Source: Centropus unirufus
Taxonomy: Eukaryota > Chordata > Aves > Cuculiformes > Centropidae
Reading direction: 5' to 3'
Assembly: GCA_013397695.1 (NCBI GenBank)
Contig: VYZI01000113.1
Coordinates: 370,023-434,022, forward strand
DNA: 64,000 bases
Shown: positions 49,606-64,000 of the stretch, piece by piece
Layout: each line of letters opens with the position of its first letter
Position numbering within the stretch: the stretch's first letter is position 1
The notes under the pieces: model-generated
What the model saw: the letters and a program-made list of their open reading frames with translations, nothing else
Told to the model about the DNA's origin: nothing
The model's database searches: none
Made by a program: the position numbers and the translations under genes

Positions 49606-52600
49606 TGTGGAAAACAGCATATTACCTTTTCTAAAGCCTGTATGCTGTTTGAGTAGCTGCAAGTATTTTTATATTATTCCCCTCTCCATCAGCATATGAT
49701 AACCAGACCACAGTGTTGTGGGAGGAGAAAATAAAACTACTAAATACAATTAAATTGGTCGGAACTGGAAGATTTTGGACAAGCAACAGCAGAAAGAAGG
49801 AATTTTATTTAAGAACAGGAACAGTCTCTTATGCAGAAATAATTTTTTTATGTGCTGAGTTCTTATTTGGTATTTCTTGAAGTTATTTAAACTGAAAAAG
49901 GTAATCATAACAGCATGTAGATACATAAAATATTAATATAAAAAACTGAGTAACATATATTTTACCCAGTCATCCTCAACTATTCACAGCAGCCATCTTC
50001 ATGTTGCAGGCTAGTTTTTTGTTAGGTAATGTTCTGTTCACTGCTGTTAACAGAGGTATTTTATTCATGAATATGAATCTAATTGGTCAAACACACCACA
50101 CACAGTTACTGCTCCAAAGAGATTACCATTGACATATAAAATAAGAAATAGTTTATAGTTATAGGCAACAGGACTATGGAGAAATTATTACATACATTAC
50201 TCAGTGTCATAGTCTGAGCTCCATGTATACCAACAGCTTACTATTGTACATTTAAGTAAGTGGATATTTCAATAAAAATAAGGTCTTAAAATTCTTCTGT
50301 AAGCCCCTGCTCTGCATAATGCAAGTTCATCTCCATAATGCCTTTTGGAACTGAATAGACCTGTTAAACTCATCCAGATGAGATTCTTATCCTTTACTGG
50401 CAAGATTTAAAGACATAACTTCACTTACTGCAAAAAAAAACAACAAAACACTGCTGAGAAAGAATGGAGATAACTTTGTGTGTTTTTCTCCATGAACCAG
50501 GATGTGTTATTTGGAAGAAATCTTGCTGTTTGTCACAAAAATGTTCATTACTGAAGTTCTTTTTGGTGGGCACAAAACCCTTTCTATGGCTGTAAATACA
50601 TAATCCAGTGCAGATCTGTAATCAACACAAGGTTGTAACTGGTTATGCTCAAAGGTATTGATACTGAAATACCTGTTAATGTTAAATAGGTATGCATTGG
50701 GTTTTTTGCAGGAGTGGGAGTTTTCTTTATTAAAGCATCGAGGGATGGAAATGATCTTTTGATGCTGACGTTAGCATTATAGTGTACTTAGTTCTGAACT
50801 CAGTGAGAATGTATTTCTAATGGAAGAAAATCTTCATTACTTAAAAAAGGAGCAGGCCATTGTGATATCTTTCAGAAGGAAAACATATGCTGAAATAAAA
50901 ACTTGCTATTTACTTTTGAGAAATTGAGAGATGCACTTAAGCTCCATTCCTGTGATGTGTCAGCTATGGAAATAAAACTTACAATGTCTTTCTGGAAGCT
51001 TCAACAAGATATCACTACTATTAAATAACATGGAAAAATATGAACTCAAATCTATTTGATTCTGTTGCAGTAAATCAGATTTAAAAGAAGAGATACAGCA
51101 TAGTAGGATTCTTTTGTGCAGCTGGTCATTAACACTTGAATACATGACATTGCAAGCACTGTGGAAATGAAAAGTTTCTAAAAATTGACACCATGAAGTA
51201 TAAAATACTCTGGAAAATACTCTGGAGCAGCAGCTTTTATTGCCTCCATATACTATCAGTAGTAATTCAAGGATATTCCACAGATGAGACAAAATAAAGA
51301 ATATTTACAGCATAAAACTGAGATGGTGTTTAATAATGAGAACTTGTAGGCTTTACATACAAGGTATTACCTTTTAACATTAACAGCAAAGTTCTGAGTA
51401 CATATATCCGTGAACGCATAGACCGGTTAAGATTTAGCAATCTTCAGTCTATTGTATATTACAGTTAAAAAAACAATCTGGTACAACTTCAAATTTTAAG
51501 TTTGACTGAAAGTGTGCAAAAGACTATCAGGAGAAGGAAGGAAAGAAAAAAGATTTATTTCCTGTGGCCTGAAAAGCCTAACATACAGAAAGGTTCTAGC
51601 TAAAAGGTATTTCCTTCAAAGTTTATAGCTTAATATTTTTAGTGTTTCTTTTAATGAAGTGAACATATACTTTTTTAAAAAGCATTAAGTGGAAATTTTG
51701 AGTGTCAAAATTATTTTACTTTTTTAAGCTAAACAGTTCTAATGGATTTCATTTTTACCCAATTTTAGTAATAGCTTTTTATTTTATATAATAAAATGCT
51801 TTCTTCCTATTTAGACTTTTTATTATGATAATGAAATTAATGTGTTCCTCTGAAACTGTCCTTTTATGCATAACCCTGTATCTGAAAAAAATAGAAATGG
51901 TAAGAAAAAGTAATTTTTTTAAGGAAAAGAAGCGAATTATTTTTCTGCTCTTTGCTATGGTGAGAATACTATTGGCTCACATTATTCTTGTGAAGAACAG
52001 ATCTATCTCGGATTGCACAGTAAGTCGAAGAAGTAAGAACCCTGGTGTGATGCAATTTGACCAAACAGCTGCTGAATGTTGAATTCTAACAATACTTTAA
52101 ACAGGTGCTCTCTTCTGGGCGATTAATATTAAGACCTGCTAGTAGAATAAGACTTGAATACTGATTTTTTTTAGGCAATTTGAGGTTACTTTCAAGTATT
52201 GAATAACTAGATTTTTTTAAAGGCATACACTAAAAATTCACATTCAGGATGTGATCAAAGGGAAGCATTCTGTAAAGGTATTTTGTTTCCCAGAATATTA
52301 CAGAAAGGTTTCAATGCTGATTACAAGATGAAACGACTTCTCTGTTGCCTTACAATAATTAAAATATTTTCCTGGTAACAGAACACGTGGAAATAGTATA
52401 TGCAGTTCACAAATTGCAAGTACTATGGTAACATAATATAAGAGAAACTGGGACATACAACCAATATTGGATTTATATTATCTGTAAACTTACAAGTAAG
52501 CCAAAGAGCACTTTAAATCAATATAAAATTCTCCAACTACAAGTATTTTCAGGACTGAAAGAGGTGCATATGGAATAACTCAATGTGCACGCACACACAG

Positions 52601-54519
52601 AGTAATGGTTATAATAGCCTGATAAAATAGCTGGCTTTGGAAGATTTGACAATTTTTTTGGTCTATTTAAAACCTAGCTGATTTATTTTAAATATCCCAT
52701 ATTAAAACAAAGATTCTGAAACACTTGGTTTAAACAATTAAATGTAGGGAAAAAATCACTACCCTTTTCCTAATAGGGAGAAATCTGTTTTTCAGACAGT
52801 TCCAGTTGACATACTGCATGTAATTCTCTGTATACAATGACTGAGCTAAAGATCATCTGACAAATGTTAAATGTCATTAGGAATTGAACAAAGTGTACTC
52901 TGAAGTGATTATAAACCCTCTTCCTCCAATTAACTTCCTAAATAGTAACAAACAGGGATTTGATCAGAAAGTCTGCTAGCTGTTCATGTCGATTCTTTCT
53001 GATCTGATTTTTTAATTCAAACCCAATTTAGAGGATGGGAAGCAGTAACATTGCTTAGAAGGAACTTTCCCTTGATTAAAAAACAAATCATCAGTGTATT
53101 TGATAATACATTACTTAACAGCAGCTAAAACATTGCTTATCTAGTGGAAAAATGATGCAGAAATTGTGAAATAATATACTGGACATTTAAAGCTGGTTCT
53201 TAAACACATATATAATCAAATCACCCATGTTTATGTAGGCCCTTGGCTTTTCATATTCGTAGTTGTTCGAAATAAAATGGAGATATGTTTAGTTGACATT
53301 TTCTTGGCAAAGAACCATAAAATTAAACCTCGCTATTAAGGCATCTCTCTCTCCCCAAGGCTAGTGTGGGCCTTTTAAATAACTGTTTTAATTAGAAGAA
53401 GGAAATTGTTATTTAAATTGCTTGAAGTTCATATGGGGATGAAACTTTAAAATATCTGTATCTGACATTTAGTTACACTAGCTATGGAAAACCTCTATCT
53501 ATTGCTCTTTCATTCTACTTATGTATATCTATATTGATTTAATTGTCTGATGTGTTTCCTTGTATTCTTTCCAAAACTGAAAAATTTAGATTTTTTTCCA
53601 TAATGGGAGTGACTTGAGTAGTACGCTAGAGGATTTCTCACCCCTCCCCTGAGTGTTATAGGTCTTAATCAGGACACATCTCATGTAATTTTTGCAGTCT
53701 CCTGTAACCTAAATCCTTCTACCACCATTTTATATTGTAGAATAACACTTCTGACGGTATTTTCTTCTTTATAACATGACAAGCTGGGCAAGTAAAGAGA
53801 CAGAAACTTTTCTTTGAGTGGCAGTTCACACAATGCCCAGTATTACTCCACCCAAGTAAAATGAAAGTTCTCTTCAAGCTTCCATTAAACATCCTTCACT
53901 AATCCTAGATAGACTAATCCTATTTGTTGTTCAATAGTTACATCTTTCAGCATAGGAGATTTAAGAAATATTCCATCTGAATTTTTTTCTATTGGCCTGC
54001 ATTTCATCACTTCTGTAGATCTACTGTCTCCTCTTTTACAGTGGATCAGTTCTGATTGATTCAGGTAGAAAACCAGTTAAAAGCAATGACCATAAAATTC
54101 TGTGAAACAGAGCTTTAACAATAACAAAACAAAAAAACCAAGACAGTTGGGGATATTAGGAATAAAAATGGATTAGTAATTTTAATTCATGGACAGTTTA
54201 GACCCTTATGTACTCCTTTAATTGCACTTTAATTTTTTGTAAGTATGAGTGGAGTGTTGCATTTTTTAATTTGTAGAATTATTTACTAGTCTGGTGATAT
54301 GTAAATACTTGAAGTTCCTGATTGTACTTTTTGTTTTTCACACAAGTTCCTAGGAGCTGGATCTAAAACACAGTGAAATCATTAGGAAATTTTTTTTGTA
54401 ATTGACTTTACAGAAGATTTGAGTAAAAAAGTGCTTGGAATTTCCATTTTACTCAGTGTCACACAGCCTTGCAAATTACACACAAGAACAAACAGGATTA
54501 TGAAAGCTGTAATATTTTT

Positions 54520-54540
54520 ACTTTCTTTCTTTCTTTTTTT
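54520..54540. repeat. TTTC-rich polypyrimidine tract
   Basis: CTTTCTTTCTTTC followed by a T run. Confidence 0.8.
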
Positions 54541-57500
54541 CATTCTAATAAGAAACTAGCTGTTCTCATAGGAATTAGATGCATTATTTTATTTCCAAGT
54601 TCATAATCAGAAAAGCTGACCGTTAAAACATGGAGCTGAATTTTTCATATTCCAAAAAAAAATATAGGCCAGGACTGAATGAGAACTAGACCTTCATATA
54701 TTTATTTCAGTCTATCATAGAAAGAAAGAAGCGGCTAAAAGAGACTAGCTGCAATCATTGCATGACTGGAAATGATTTTTCTTTGCCTGAAGCTTCAAGT
54801 GTCCACTGGCAGACTTCTTCAATTCTCTTTGCTGACTTCTCTCTCAAATTCTCAGAGCAAAATCCATTTCTGTATTAGATCATCTGAGGCTACTTCAATT
54901 TCTACTTATCTGCTAGTTAGCACCATACCTGTAATGCCCCTCAGCAATCTACTTTACATTGTAACATATGACAATATCTACTGTCCTTCTTTTTCTTGAC
55001 CCGTTTGAAAAGCCCCTTCTGGAATAACAAAAACATTCTGTACTTCTTGTTAGATAGTTTCCTTTTTTCTTCAGTGAATCCAGTTTTCTATTAGAACTGT
55101 ACATTGATCTTTCACTTGTGTATTTGAACAACACCATCACATTACCCACTGCCAGGGGAATGGTTTTATGCAAAACGTAAGAATTAAACATGGTCTGAGT
55201 GACAGGGAGGGTTATGCACTTTGTTTGTTTCCCATCTTTCATCACAGGTAACATTTCTTATACAGATGATTTCTAACTGCTTTATGGCAATCATCACACT
55301 CTTTCAACATGTCCCAGCTACAGGAACCCAAAGCATAGCGAGAAAGGATAAAAGAAAAACAAAAAGTATTAGGTCTTAAGCAGATACCTTCAGAATTCTA
55401 AGACCAGGTCACTCTAAAAGTCTTGGAAATTTCCTGCAAGTAACTTAATGTTGGTAGCCTTTCTCTGATGTCAACTTTGCTTAGCATAGCAAAGAGAAGG
55501 GAGGGAACTGAGGTCATCAGGGATGTGGGATTTCCACTGATTGTAATGGCTACTCTTGACCTTGATATCAATAGCTGCCATGGGTGCTGCCTTCACCCTC
55601 CAGGTCATATTGCATAAATTTTTCTGTGGGCACAGAGAGAATGCAAGCAAGTTATAAATAGCACAGGATTAAAAAGCAACTGGTTTTTGGCAAGTGTGCA
55701 AAATTGATGAGACTAAGACACCTACCACCTATACATTAATATGTTTGCCATTCCCATGACCTCCAAGGCTTTGTTGCCCAAGGTTTTGTTGTTCTTGTGT
55801 GGAAGGGTCCATCTATATTCTTTCTTGAAAGGTTTAGTCTGTTTTGTTGCTGAGCTGCCACCTTCAGACTCCCTCTATTTTCTTCAAAATTCTATGCCTT
55901 TACATATTGATGCTCTCCTCTTTGAGCTTGGTTTCACTGAGATTTTGCCTTTCCTACCTAGTTTGACTCTGATCTATGTATTTTCTCACAACTGAGCCTC
56001 AGTTTGAAAACATAAAAAACTTGATGTGGCTGTGTGCCCTCAAAAGTAGACCCTGGAGTGGAGACATTTGAGCTTGGGAAGGGAGTGTCACATAGTCATT
56101 TCACTTGCAGGATTAATTTTGAGGAACGGCAGAGGAAGACAGCAGATAGAGATCGTTTTCCCTTTCATAATGTTTGCACAGCTAAGACTGCAAGGCTCAG
56201 CAGCACTAATGCTAAGGTGTACAGGGTCTGGTTGCGATCAAATTAACATATCATTGATCTTTCTTGTTTCCATCTCAGAAATAAAAATGAATAGGCAAGG
56301 CACTTCCCATTTTTTATAAAGGCAGAAACAATGCAGATAGTAAAGGTGATGCATATTGAAACAGGAACAGATAATGAAAGGTCAGAATGGAAGAAAATAG
56401 GAGAGGACTGGATGATTAAATCTAGATGTGGATATAAGCATTGGTAAGCTACATCGTGCAATGTATTAGTGCATGTCATGTTACTTTAGGACCAGGAAGT
56501 AGGAGTCCAAGATAGAGTTGAGCAAGAGAAAAAAGAAAAGGAACACAGGGAACAGCTATATTTTTGGTGTTTAAGAAAACAAAGTTAGTTCCCTTTTTAC
56601 CAGCTCTAAATCATTGGAGTTTTTGATCTGTTCCAACGATGCCAAAACAATAAAAAGCTACTGGGTTCAATAATGTAGCTTTAAATACTATTGGTTTTGA
56701 CACTTAATGGTTTTTTTGACTAATACATAAGTCATATCACAACACCCCTACCCCCAGCTATTGTAATTGGGTAATTTTATTTCATCTCCTTGTAACTATT
56801 TAAATTGCAAATGGCAAAAATGAACAACTCTGGCAGAGAGCACCATGGTAAAGATCTATCCATACTGGTACTGCAGTCTGGAAAGTAAAGACGTATAGTT
56901 TCCAACCTCTGGAATGGTTAATTACTGAAATAAAAAACAATCTGGGTGATAGTTGTCTTTTATGTCACACAGAGATATAATGCTAAACTCTTATCACTCA
57001 ATCATTTTAGTTGTTCCTGTATTCTCAAATATGCAGAAGTTAATTTCACTTTCTTGAGTTCTGCTATAATTGTTCCACTTCAATCTTCACAGTCTTTTTA
57101 ATTTTGCTTAATTTTATCATTGTCACACCAGCCTGTTATTTTTCTCCTTGCTTATCTCTTCTACTGTAATTTTTAATTGAATTTTGATTTGGGAAAATTC
57201 TTGCAGACAGAGTACTTCTTTCTCAAATTGGACTTATGGCTTTTCATTAGGGAGAGTCAGATCAGTGGATTTAGTGCATGTATTTAAGTCTATGGAGAAG
57301 CAATTTATGGAAGATTATTTTACCTTTGTATCAGCCTTGCTCACGTTAACAATGACAGTTTTCCTACAAAAAAAGTACAGCACTGCAGATCAGCACAAAT
57401 TATTCTTCAATGAATTGTTCTCACAGCTGAGTATTGTTTGTATGATATCTGCAGGGTTTTTCTTTGTTAGGTTATTGCATAGAAGATTTGATTAAGATTA

Positions 57501-59265
57501 ATTTGGTTGCTGAAGCTGGCGCTGTAACAAAATAAGTATTTTCCCAAGTTGGGATTGGAATGATATAATTCACTGGGTACATTATCTGAAATAATGAAAA
57601 ATAACTAAATACAATGAGTGGTACCACTCAATCTCAGAATCCCTCACAGTGATGAAGAGTTACATTATGTTATGGAAAAAATTAACTGTGTACTTTGATC
57701 AGTTCCACTATTTATTTTTTAAGTACACTAAACAGAATAAATTTAAGCATTTTATTTTGATAATTTGCGCAAAATGATACACTTGAAACAAACACTGTAG
57801 TTTCCGTTGAGCTCTGTTTAGCTAATAATGTAAACAAAAATTTTGAGAACCTTTGGGACAACTATCAGTATTTACTTCACTAAGGATGCAGACCAAATTT
57901 ATCCTAGCTCTAGTAAAGATTGTTTTTACAGGTCAGGATTGAAGTTCAGTGGTGTAGTACAAGTTATTTAGTAATAAAATAAGAAAACATTTTTTGCTAG
58001 AACTTCATCAACAAATAGGATTGTTACACAATTCTTAAAGTTTCAGCATCAAATAGAAAGGTAAACATAGAAATGAGAAACAAAATTCTTTCTAGAAAAT
58101 ATTTAGTAGATAGGAACTCATTTTCCTAGGCTTTTCCTTTTTGTCTTGAAAGTGGTCATGCTGGTTCCTGTAAAAGTTTCAGTACTGGCTCAAGATATAT
58201 TTTTTTTTTCTAGATTAAAAAAAATAGTAATTTTTAGCTTGCATGTTCTTTTCCATTGTTCTGGTGACTAAGTAATTAATCTCATTTTTATGAAACATTA
58301 AAGCTAAATTATATTAGTAATTATAGTACAATGATAAAACCCCAGGCTATTGATCCTACTGATATTTGTACTTATCTTTTATTTGTTGCACCATTTGAAA
58401 ATTATTTATTATTGCTTCAGGTCACAGTTAGTAAAATGAACTTTAAATTTCCATTAAAACTCATTGGTGACCCTCAAGTCTGTCAGCTTTGTTTGCCTTG
58501 AGACCACAGCCATATATGTGAACAAATGTAACCAAAATGGCATTTTACCCCACATTTGACAAATAAGTAGGGCACAATAATTCCTTTTTCTCATGAAGTC
58601 TAGGTGTAAACAAAAATTGCCATTACAGGAAAAAAGAAAGTAAATCACTTAAAGTCATTTGGAATTCTTGTAACTTAATTTGTGCTGGACAAGGGAAGCT
58701 AGAATACACGCTGATAAGACATATGATTTGTTTGTCCTCATGCCATTGATTATGTTTATTTTGTCTCAACAAAACTGTCGCATATTTCAACTTGTTGGCA
58801 TTGAAGGAATTAATCACAAGCATATGTTCTCATTTATAGTGTTTTACTGTCTATGTGAAACAAAAACACACTCATTAAGTGATTATGCAACAAAACAAGT
58901 AAATGAATGCATTCTCAGATAGATGGAACCTGATGGGCACATCAAATTTTTTTTGTCAAAATGAAATTTCAGGTCTCAGTGAAGCTTGCTCAGTAAAGGC
59001 AAAAAAAGACTTTTGAATTGTGTGTGAGAGGAGAGGGAGAAATAACAACAAAGTACTGGAAGTATCTGGCAGAGATCAGATCTAGGACTTGGTGGAACCT
59101 AATCTTAAATAGAGATGTTCTTATTCCTCTTTTTTGCCTCAGGTAATAAACCCAAACGTTTCATTTCCCAGAGGAAAAATCAAAGTGCTGTAACTAGAGA
59201 ACAGAAAACTTAACTAAAAATAACTGGAGTAGAAACTACTATTTGCAGAGCACAAGGCAAAAGAA

Positions 59266-59277
59266 ATATATATATAT
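59266..59277. repeat. (AT)6 microsatellite
   Basis: Six AT units flanked by A-rich sequence. Confidence 0.8.
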
Positions 59278-62200
59278 AAAAAAATGAAATACAAACCAAC
59301 TCTCAAGGTTTACCCCCAGTGCGGCTTGATTGGCAGCTAAACACTCCAATCTATTCCCATGAGTAAATGGTTTCAGATTACTTAAGGCTTTAAATTCACC
59401 TTAGTTAGAGAAAGGCTTTCTATAGAGGACCTAGAGGATTTGTGTAGAGATTCTAAGGGCGATTCATAAAAGAAAAGACACCTAGAGGAGGCTCTTTTTG
59501 CACATGTCTTAAAAGTGCTTTGATTAAAATAAATAAATAAAATCTAGCAATATGCGTCTTTTTATCAAAGCTTGTTCATCTAAAAATCAGGAACCTACAT
59601 AAGGATTGTAATGTAGACTTCTGTAAGCAGTTGAAGAGAGAGGTTCAAGCCAGAAGGCAACCCATTCTGCCTGAGGTCAGTGACAGCAATTTTTCTCTGA
59701 AAGTGAGGTTTAGGCTTATTCAGTCTTGCACACCTGTCTCTTATTCAGCCGATTCCCTTCTACATAACTATTTTGCAGAACTACGCTACTGGTTTTAAAA
59801 TGAGATTCATATATTTGTGGATAGTTCTCAATTAACTGTTCCTATACGAATCTTGATTTTTCTGAAGTGATGCAAAATAAATTACTCTCACTGCTGTCAA
59901 TAAATTGACAACATTACCATACTTTCATGTTGAAAATTGCTGTGTAGTTAAAATTGTGATAACAAATCTATTAATCAGATGATCAAAATTTGTGACTTCA
60001 TAAAAATATTCTTTTATTATTGTCTCAAAGAAATTGAAGTAGTGAAAGGGGGTGTAAATAAAAAAAAACCTGCCAAAATAACTCTTTCTTTATTTTTCCT
60101 TTGACTACAAGACATAACAGCCAAATACATCAATGATCCATGTATTTAGATTGCAATTTCCTTATACATATTAATTAGAATTAATTCTTACTGTTTGCTG
60201 TATCTTGTAAGAAAATTTTGTTGCTGAAGTGGTGGTTTATGTTTTTCCGATCCTTAGCTGGATTTTAAGCTGCCTAGGTTTTCCCTGTAGATACATCTAA
60301 TCAGTTGAGCTGAAGTACATTATGAGAAGGGGAAAAATGTCAGCACAATTTTACTATACTTTTCATCATGACATGTGAAAGTGATGCCTCCTTCTCTAGT
60401 GGATCTTTTGCCTTGTTGAGAGCTTTAGAAAGAAATAAAAAACAATGCAGATACAAGTTTAAAATGTTCATCAAAAATTGTTTGCTTTTTTCAAATGTCA
60501 TTTTGTTTTTCTGAACTTGCATTCTTCTGCCTCTGTATTCTGAATACAAATCACAGCTTATATCTCAAGAAGTTTTATGCTCATTCCCAAGACCTCCATC
60601 TTGCTATACATTGTCATTATATGGATGTCACAGAAACTTTAGCAGTAACAAAGAATGAATACACTGAAACAGTACTTAAAGATGATTTAGATTATTTTCT
60701 TTCAGTTGACTTTTAGATTTAAATTAATGACTTGTACATCTTTTTGAAACTAGCTAGATGATGTACTCTAAGAGCTCTTTCTGAGAGCTGTGCTAGGCAT
60801 TAATAGAATCAAATAAATCCAGGAACTGTAATGACGCCTGATGGGAACAATGTATTATTGTGTTACCAGTACACTGTTCCAAGGGCTAGCCTTTGGCTTA
60901 TATTTATCTGCTTTAAAAGACACTTGTTAGTTGTCCCTTCATCTTATAGGATTAGTTTTGTTATTATGTAATAACAATTATGTCCATAGCTATCTTATTA
61001 ATTTAAGTGTTTGTTACCAGCTTTGACAGCAAAAAGTCAATGAAAAATAGGTGGCTGAAAAATAGCCTGTGAAGTATGCTTTTCTTTTTTCCTTCAGCCT
61101 AAGATTTTATACCTAGATACTGTTGTTTACTTGTACTTCATACCTTTTTAAAAAACTCTAAAAAAATTAAGTATTTTTTAAGCCAATTGTGAATTTTGAA
61201 AGTAGGAATTTCTCCATAGAAACCACTAAAGTAGCCTATAGCAGAAAAATGGAGAAATGTTTTGAAATGGCACAAAAAACAAACCAAACATGGCCCAGAA
61301 ATTTCATTACTTACTTTTCATCATTTTAACCCAGTGTTTATTTTAAGGATTTAATACAAAATAGAGAATGATATTTGGAAATATATAGCATAGATTTGGG
61401 CTTATCTAAATGTAAACAGATTATATCTTAGTTGGTGAAAATCCTTAAAATATAGAAGTGAAATCTAATGATACAGACCTAATCTGGGAAGCCATGTTAA
61501 TGCTAATACCAGGATACTTTGGATTTAGCTGATATATAGGGGTTGTTTGCTTGTATGTGGAGGGTGAGTCTTTCTATTTTTATAGCAGAAATTCAGAACA
61601 TTTGCAATGAATGTGTGTCAAACATTACCACTGTGTGTGAAGAGGCTGGGAGAACTAAATGACTAATCTGTAAAAATGTAGTATAGCGTAACAGGACATA
61701 TACTTTATTAGAAAAGAGTCAAAATATGTGGTTTTCAGATGTTTTTCTAGACTCAGGGGTACATTAATATAGCATATGCATTTCTAAGCATTTAATTGGT
61801 GTAACATTGTAATTGGAATAATAGAGCTCAGAACTTGAATTCTGTATTACTGATAGTACCGTAAAAAGGAAAATTTTTCCTTCCCTCTCTTGTAGTAATG
61901 ATTAGACACATTGTCTTGAAAGTTGTCACTGTTAACTAGTTGTTGATCACTACTAATAATTTGTTGCTTTTCTTGTTTTAATAAGTAAAACGTGTTTTCA
62001 CAGCATATCTGAGAGTTTTGGTTTTATGTTGATCACACTTTGTGTTTAGCAGCTTGTGTTAAAGCAGATACACAACACATACATATGTTGCACTTTGAAA
62101 TTCTGAAATTTTTCTAATTGTATATAACATGTGCGAAATTATAAATAAAAAGGAGCATTCTTCCTTTGCTGACAAAGAGGTGATTCATTTTGGTGTTAAA

Positions 62201-62984
62201 GTATTGGCTTTGCTCAGGGGTTGCATCCTTAACTTGGACAGGATAACGCTGGAGCCATCCTCTTTGTTCTTCTGTGGTTCTCATTCTCATAAGCACTGTA
62301 ACCCTGTTGCACATTTTCTTGTTCTCTCTTTTATACAATCTTTGTATTGGACTGTTTCAATTGCATTGAATATGTTATTCTCCTCATTTATATCCTGTAA
62401 AACCACTTTTACTCGGCTACATTCTTTTAATGACCAGTAACTAACCTTCTTGCCTTGTGTTTTTACTGTTGGAGATCTCTGCTAGCATTTTGGACGTCTA
62501 TTATTAGGGATTTCTGCTGAACTGGTGTTATTCTTTTCAATCTGAATGCGCAGTGAATAACACCCCATGTTTACCTTCAGTGGGGGCAATACCATGTCTT
62601 TTTTAACCTGTTGTCAAGCTCTAACTACCTCCTCCCCCTTCTGACTGCCGCAATCAAATTTTATTGAATTAGAAAGTCATTCTGGCAATAAGTGATATTA
62701 TGGATGTCTCCAAAAAGCGTTTAGAATGAACACATTGGGAGCATGTGGTAGGAATGCTGTTCCCCACAATAAGCTGCTTGAATCTACTCAAAAACATCAC
62801 TTTCATGCAATGGAACCTGTGACATATGGACACACTGTTTTCCTAGTATGTTAAGGGAATAAGATACCCATAGAAAAAAGAGGAATATGGTCTGGGCATT
62901 ACATAAAGAATTTACTCTATTCTTTAGTAATTTCCACAGGTGTGCAATATGTATTCCTTCATGTTTAAAAGCAACATTATCTTC

Positions 62985-63109
62985 NNNNNNNNNNNNNNNN
63001 NNNNNNNNNNNNNNNNNNNNNNNNNNNNNNNNNNNNNNNNNNNNNNNNNNNNNNNNNNNNNNNNNNNNNNNNNNNNNNNNNNNNNNNNNNNNNNNNNNNN
63101 NNNNNNNNN
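62985..63109. other. Assembly gap (125 N)
   Basis: Unresolved bases. Apparent open frames on both strands across it are artefacts. Confidence 1.
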
Positions 63110-64000
63110 ATAATTTATCTTTAAATATATTATAAGGTCCATGACAAGAAGCAAAATGCATTTGCACTAATAAATCCTTGTACTGGCATAATTGTCACAA
63201 GAATTTAACAATGGCTACAGAAGCAGAGCCACAAAATGATAGCAGTAGCTTTTTATTCCCCTTTCTATTGAATATATGTGTTAAAGGTAATTACATATTT
63301 ATAGAGAAAAATAATTGCTTACACTTAGCTCTACCAATGATGTTCTGTATGAACAATAATCAGTCTCAGTGAAACTTACTGTGCTCTCCCTTTTCTCCAG
63401 CAGAGTGAGTGAAATACTCATTAGGTGTGCATAATCTACCCTGTTCTACACATAACTGTCAGGAATAAGTAGGCAACGAGTTAGCAATAGTGTTTTCTTA
63501 CATATTTATGCAGTTAAAATATTTTAAAAAGCAATTGGAAAAGGTACCATTTCCAAGAAAGACTTGAATTTTATATGGGCTACACTGCATGAGCTTCTGG
63601 TTTGATGATACTGCAGATAATGCATGTGATTTTTAAGAGTAATTCTTTGCCATGATACAAACATTAAAAAGCTATGAAACCATTCCCTAAATTCTTTGAA
63701 ACCAGTCTAATAATATTCTTTAATTAATTAGGTCAGCTACTATGTGGATTAACTACAGGATTAAGCATTTCAAAGACTAACAGCTGAACTGGGCTTTCAG
63801 AGCCTCCTGTTTTCATCTGCTTATCAAGATAGATAATCATGTCATTCAGCATAGTGACAGTCCATAGATGGATATCACTGTCTTGTTAAATGATCCTCAC
63901 TTTGTTTATTCCTTAGTGTATAAACTAGAGTGTGGAAAAAAGAGCTCTGTTTCTTTCTGGGGGCTGTGATCCATCTGCTCTCAAGGTATAACTCAAGGAA
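63110..64000. other. Intergenic, no gene recognised
   Basis: AT-rich sequence after the gap. I see no repeat or coding signal in it. Confidence 0.5.

Larger units (their letters stand above)
49606..62984. other. Intergenic, no gene or clear repeat recognised
   Basis: This is 13 kb of AT-rich sequence without a CR1 that I can recognise, the longest such stretch in the window. It holds a 12-bp tandem duplication (AAAATACTCTGG twice, 51202-51225), a TTTC/T-rich tract near 54521-54540 and an (AT)6 run at 59266-59277. Open frames are at most about 110 codons and unrecognised. Confidence 0.55.

Noticed and set aside
62784..63167. Open frames on both strands across the second gap
   Set aside because: Most of the length is the 125-N gap; no coding signal in the flanks.
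1..64000. Prokaryotic-type features (operons, CRISPR arrays, attachment sites), tRNA or rRNA genes
   Set aside because: None seen; base composition, split gene and CR1 LINEs all indicate vertebrate nuclear DNA.

Overview
This is AT-rich vertebrate DNA, most likely from a bird. Two observations point there. The dominant interspersed repeats are CR1 LINEs, several ending in the 8-bp 3' tail (ATTCTATG-type units) typical of avian CR1. The only protein-coding exon I can support is the terminal exon of FSTL5 (follistatin-like 5), a single-copy vertebrate gene. I see no operon-like gene packing, no rRNA or tRNA gene, and no CRISPR array.

Layout. Positions 1-15940 read as part of the last intron of FSTL5 on the + strand. 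This intron carries a roughly 3-kb 5'-truncated CR1 in antisense orientation (3912-6878), an old LTR-like repeat (about 9925-10290) and a very old L3/CR1-L-type LINE relic (12345-12860). The FSTL5 terminal exon starts at the splice acceptor at 15940, codes to the stop at 16641-16643, and continues as a 3' UTR probably to just past the AATAAA at 18321. From about 18.35 kb to the end I find no gene. This fits the large gene desert that lies on the 3' side of FSTL5 in other amniotes, towards RAPGEF2. That placement is established knowledge and is not visible here.

The intergenic part holds further CR1 fragments of different ages and orientations: 19262-19446, 24925-26280, 33270-33846, 35746-36086, 36105-36885, 47785-48180 and 48221-49605. 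It also holds a second ancient LINE relic at 38150-38850 that still shows a recognisable reverse-transcriptase segment. A perfect 37-bp tandem duplication lies at 20571-20644. There are several simple repeats and two assembly gaps (21462-22192 and 62985-63109).

No new multi-gene system is present. The most informative structures are a head-to-head CR1 pair that imitates a twin-priming inversion, a tail-to-tail CR1 pair, a CR1 with a clean internal deletion of about 400 bp, and the deeply decayed L3/CR1-L pieces. A few open frames are longer than expected in this AT-rich sequence but match nothing I recognise. Repeat calls rest on recognising family consensus by eye, so their boundaries are approximate to 10-50 bp.
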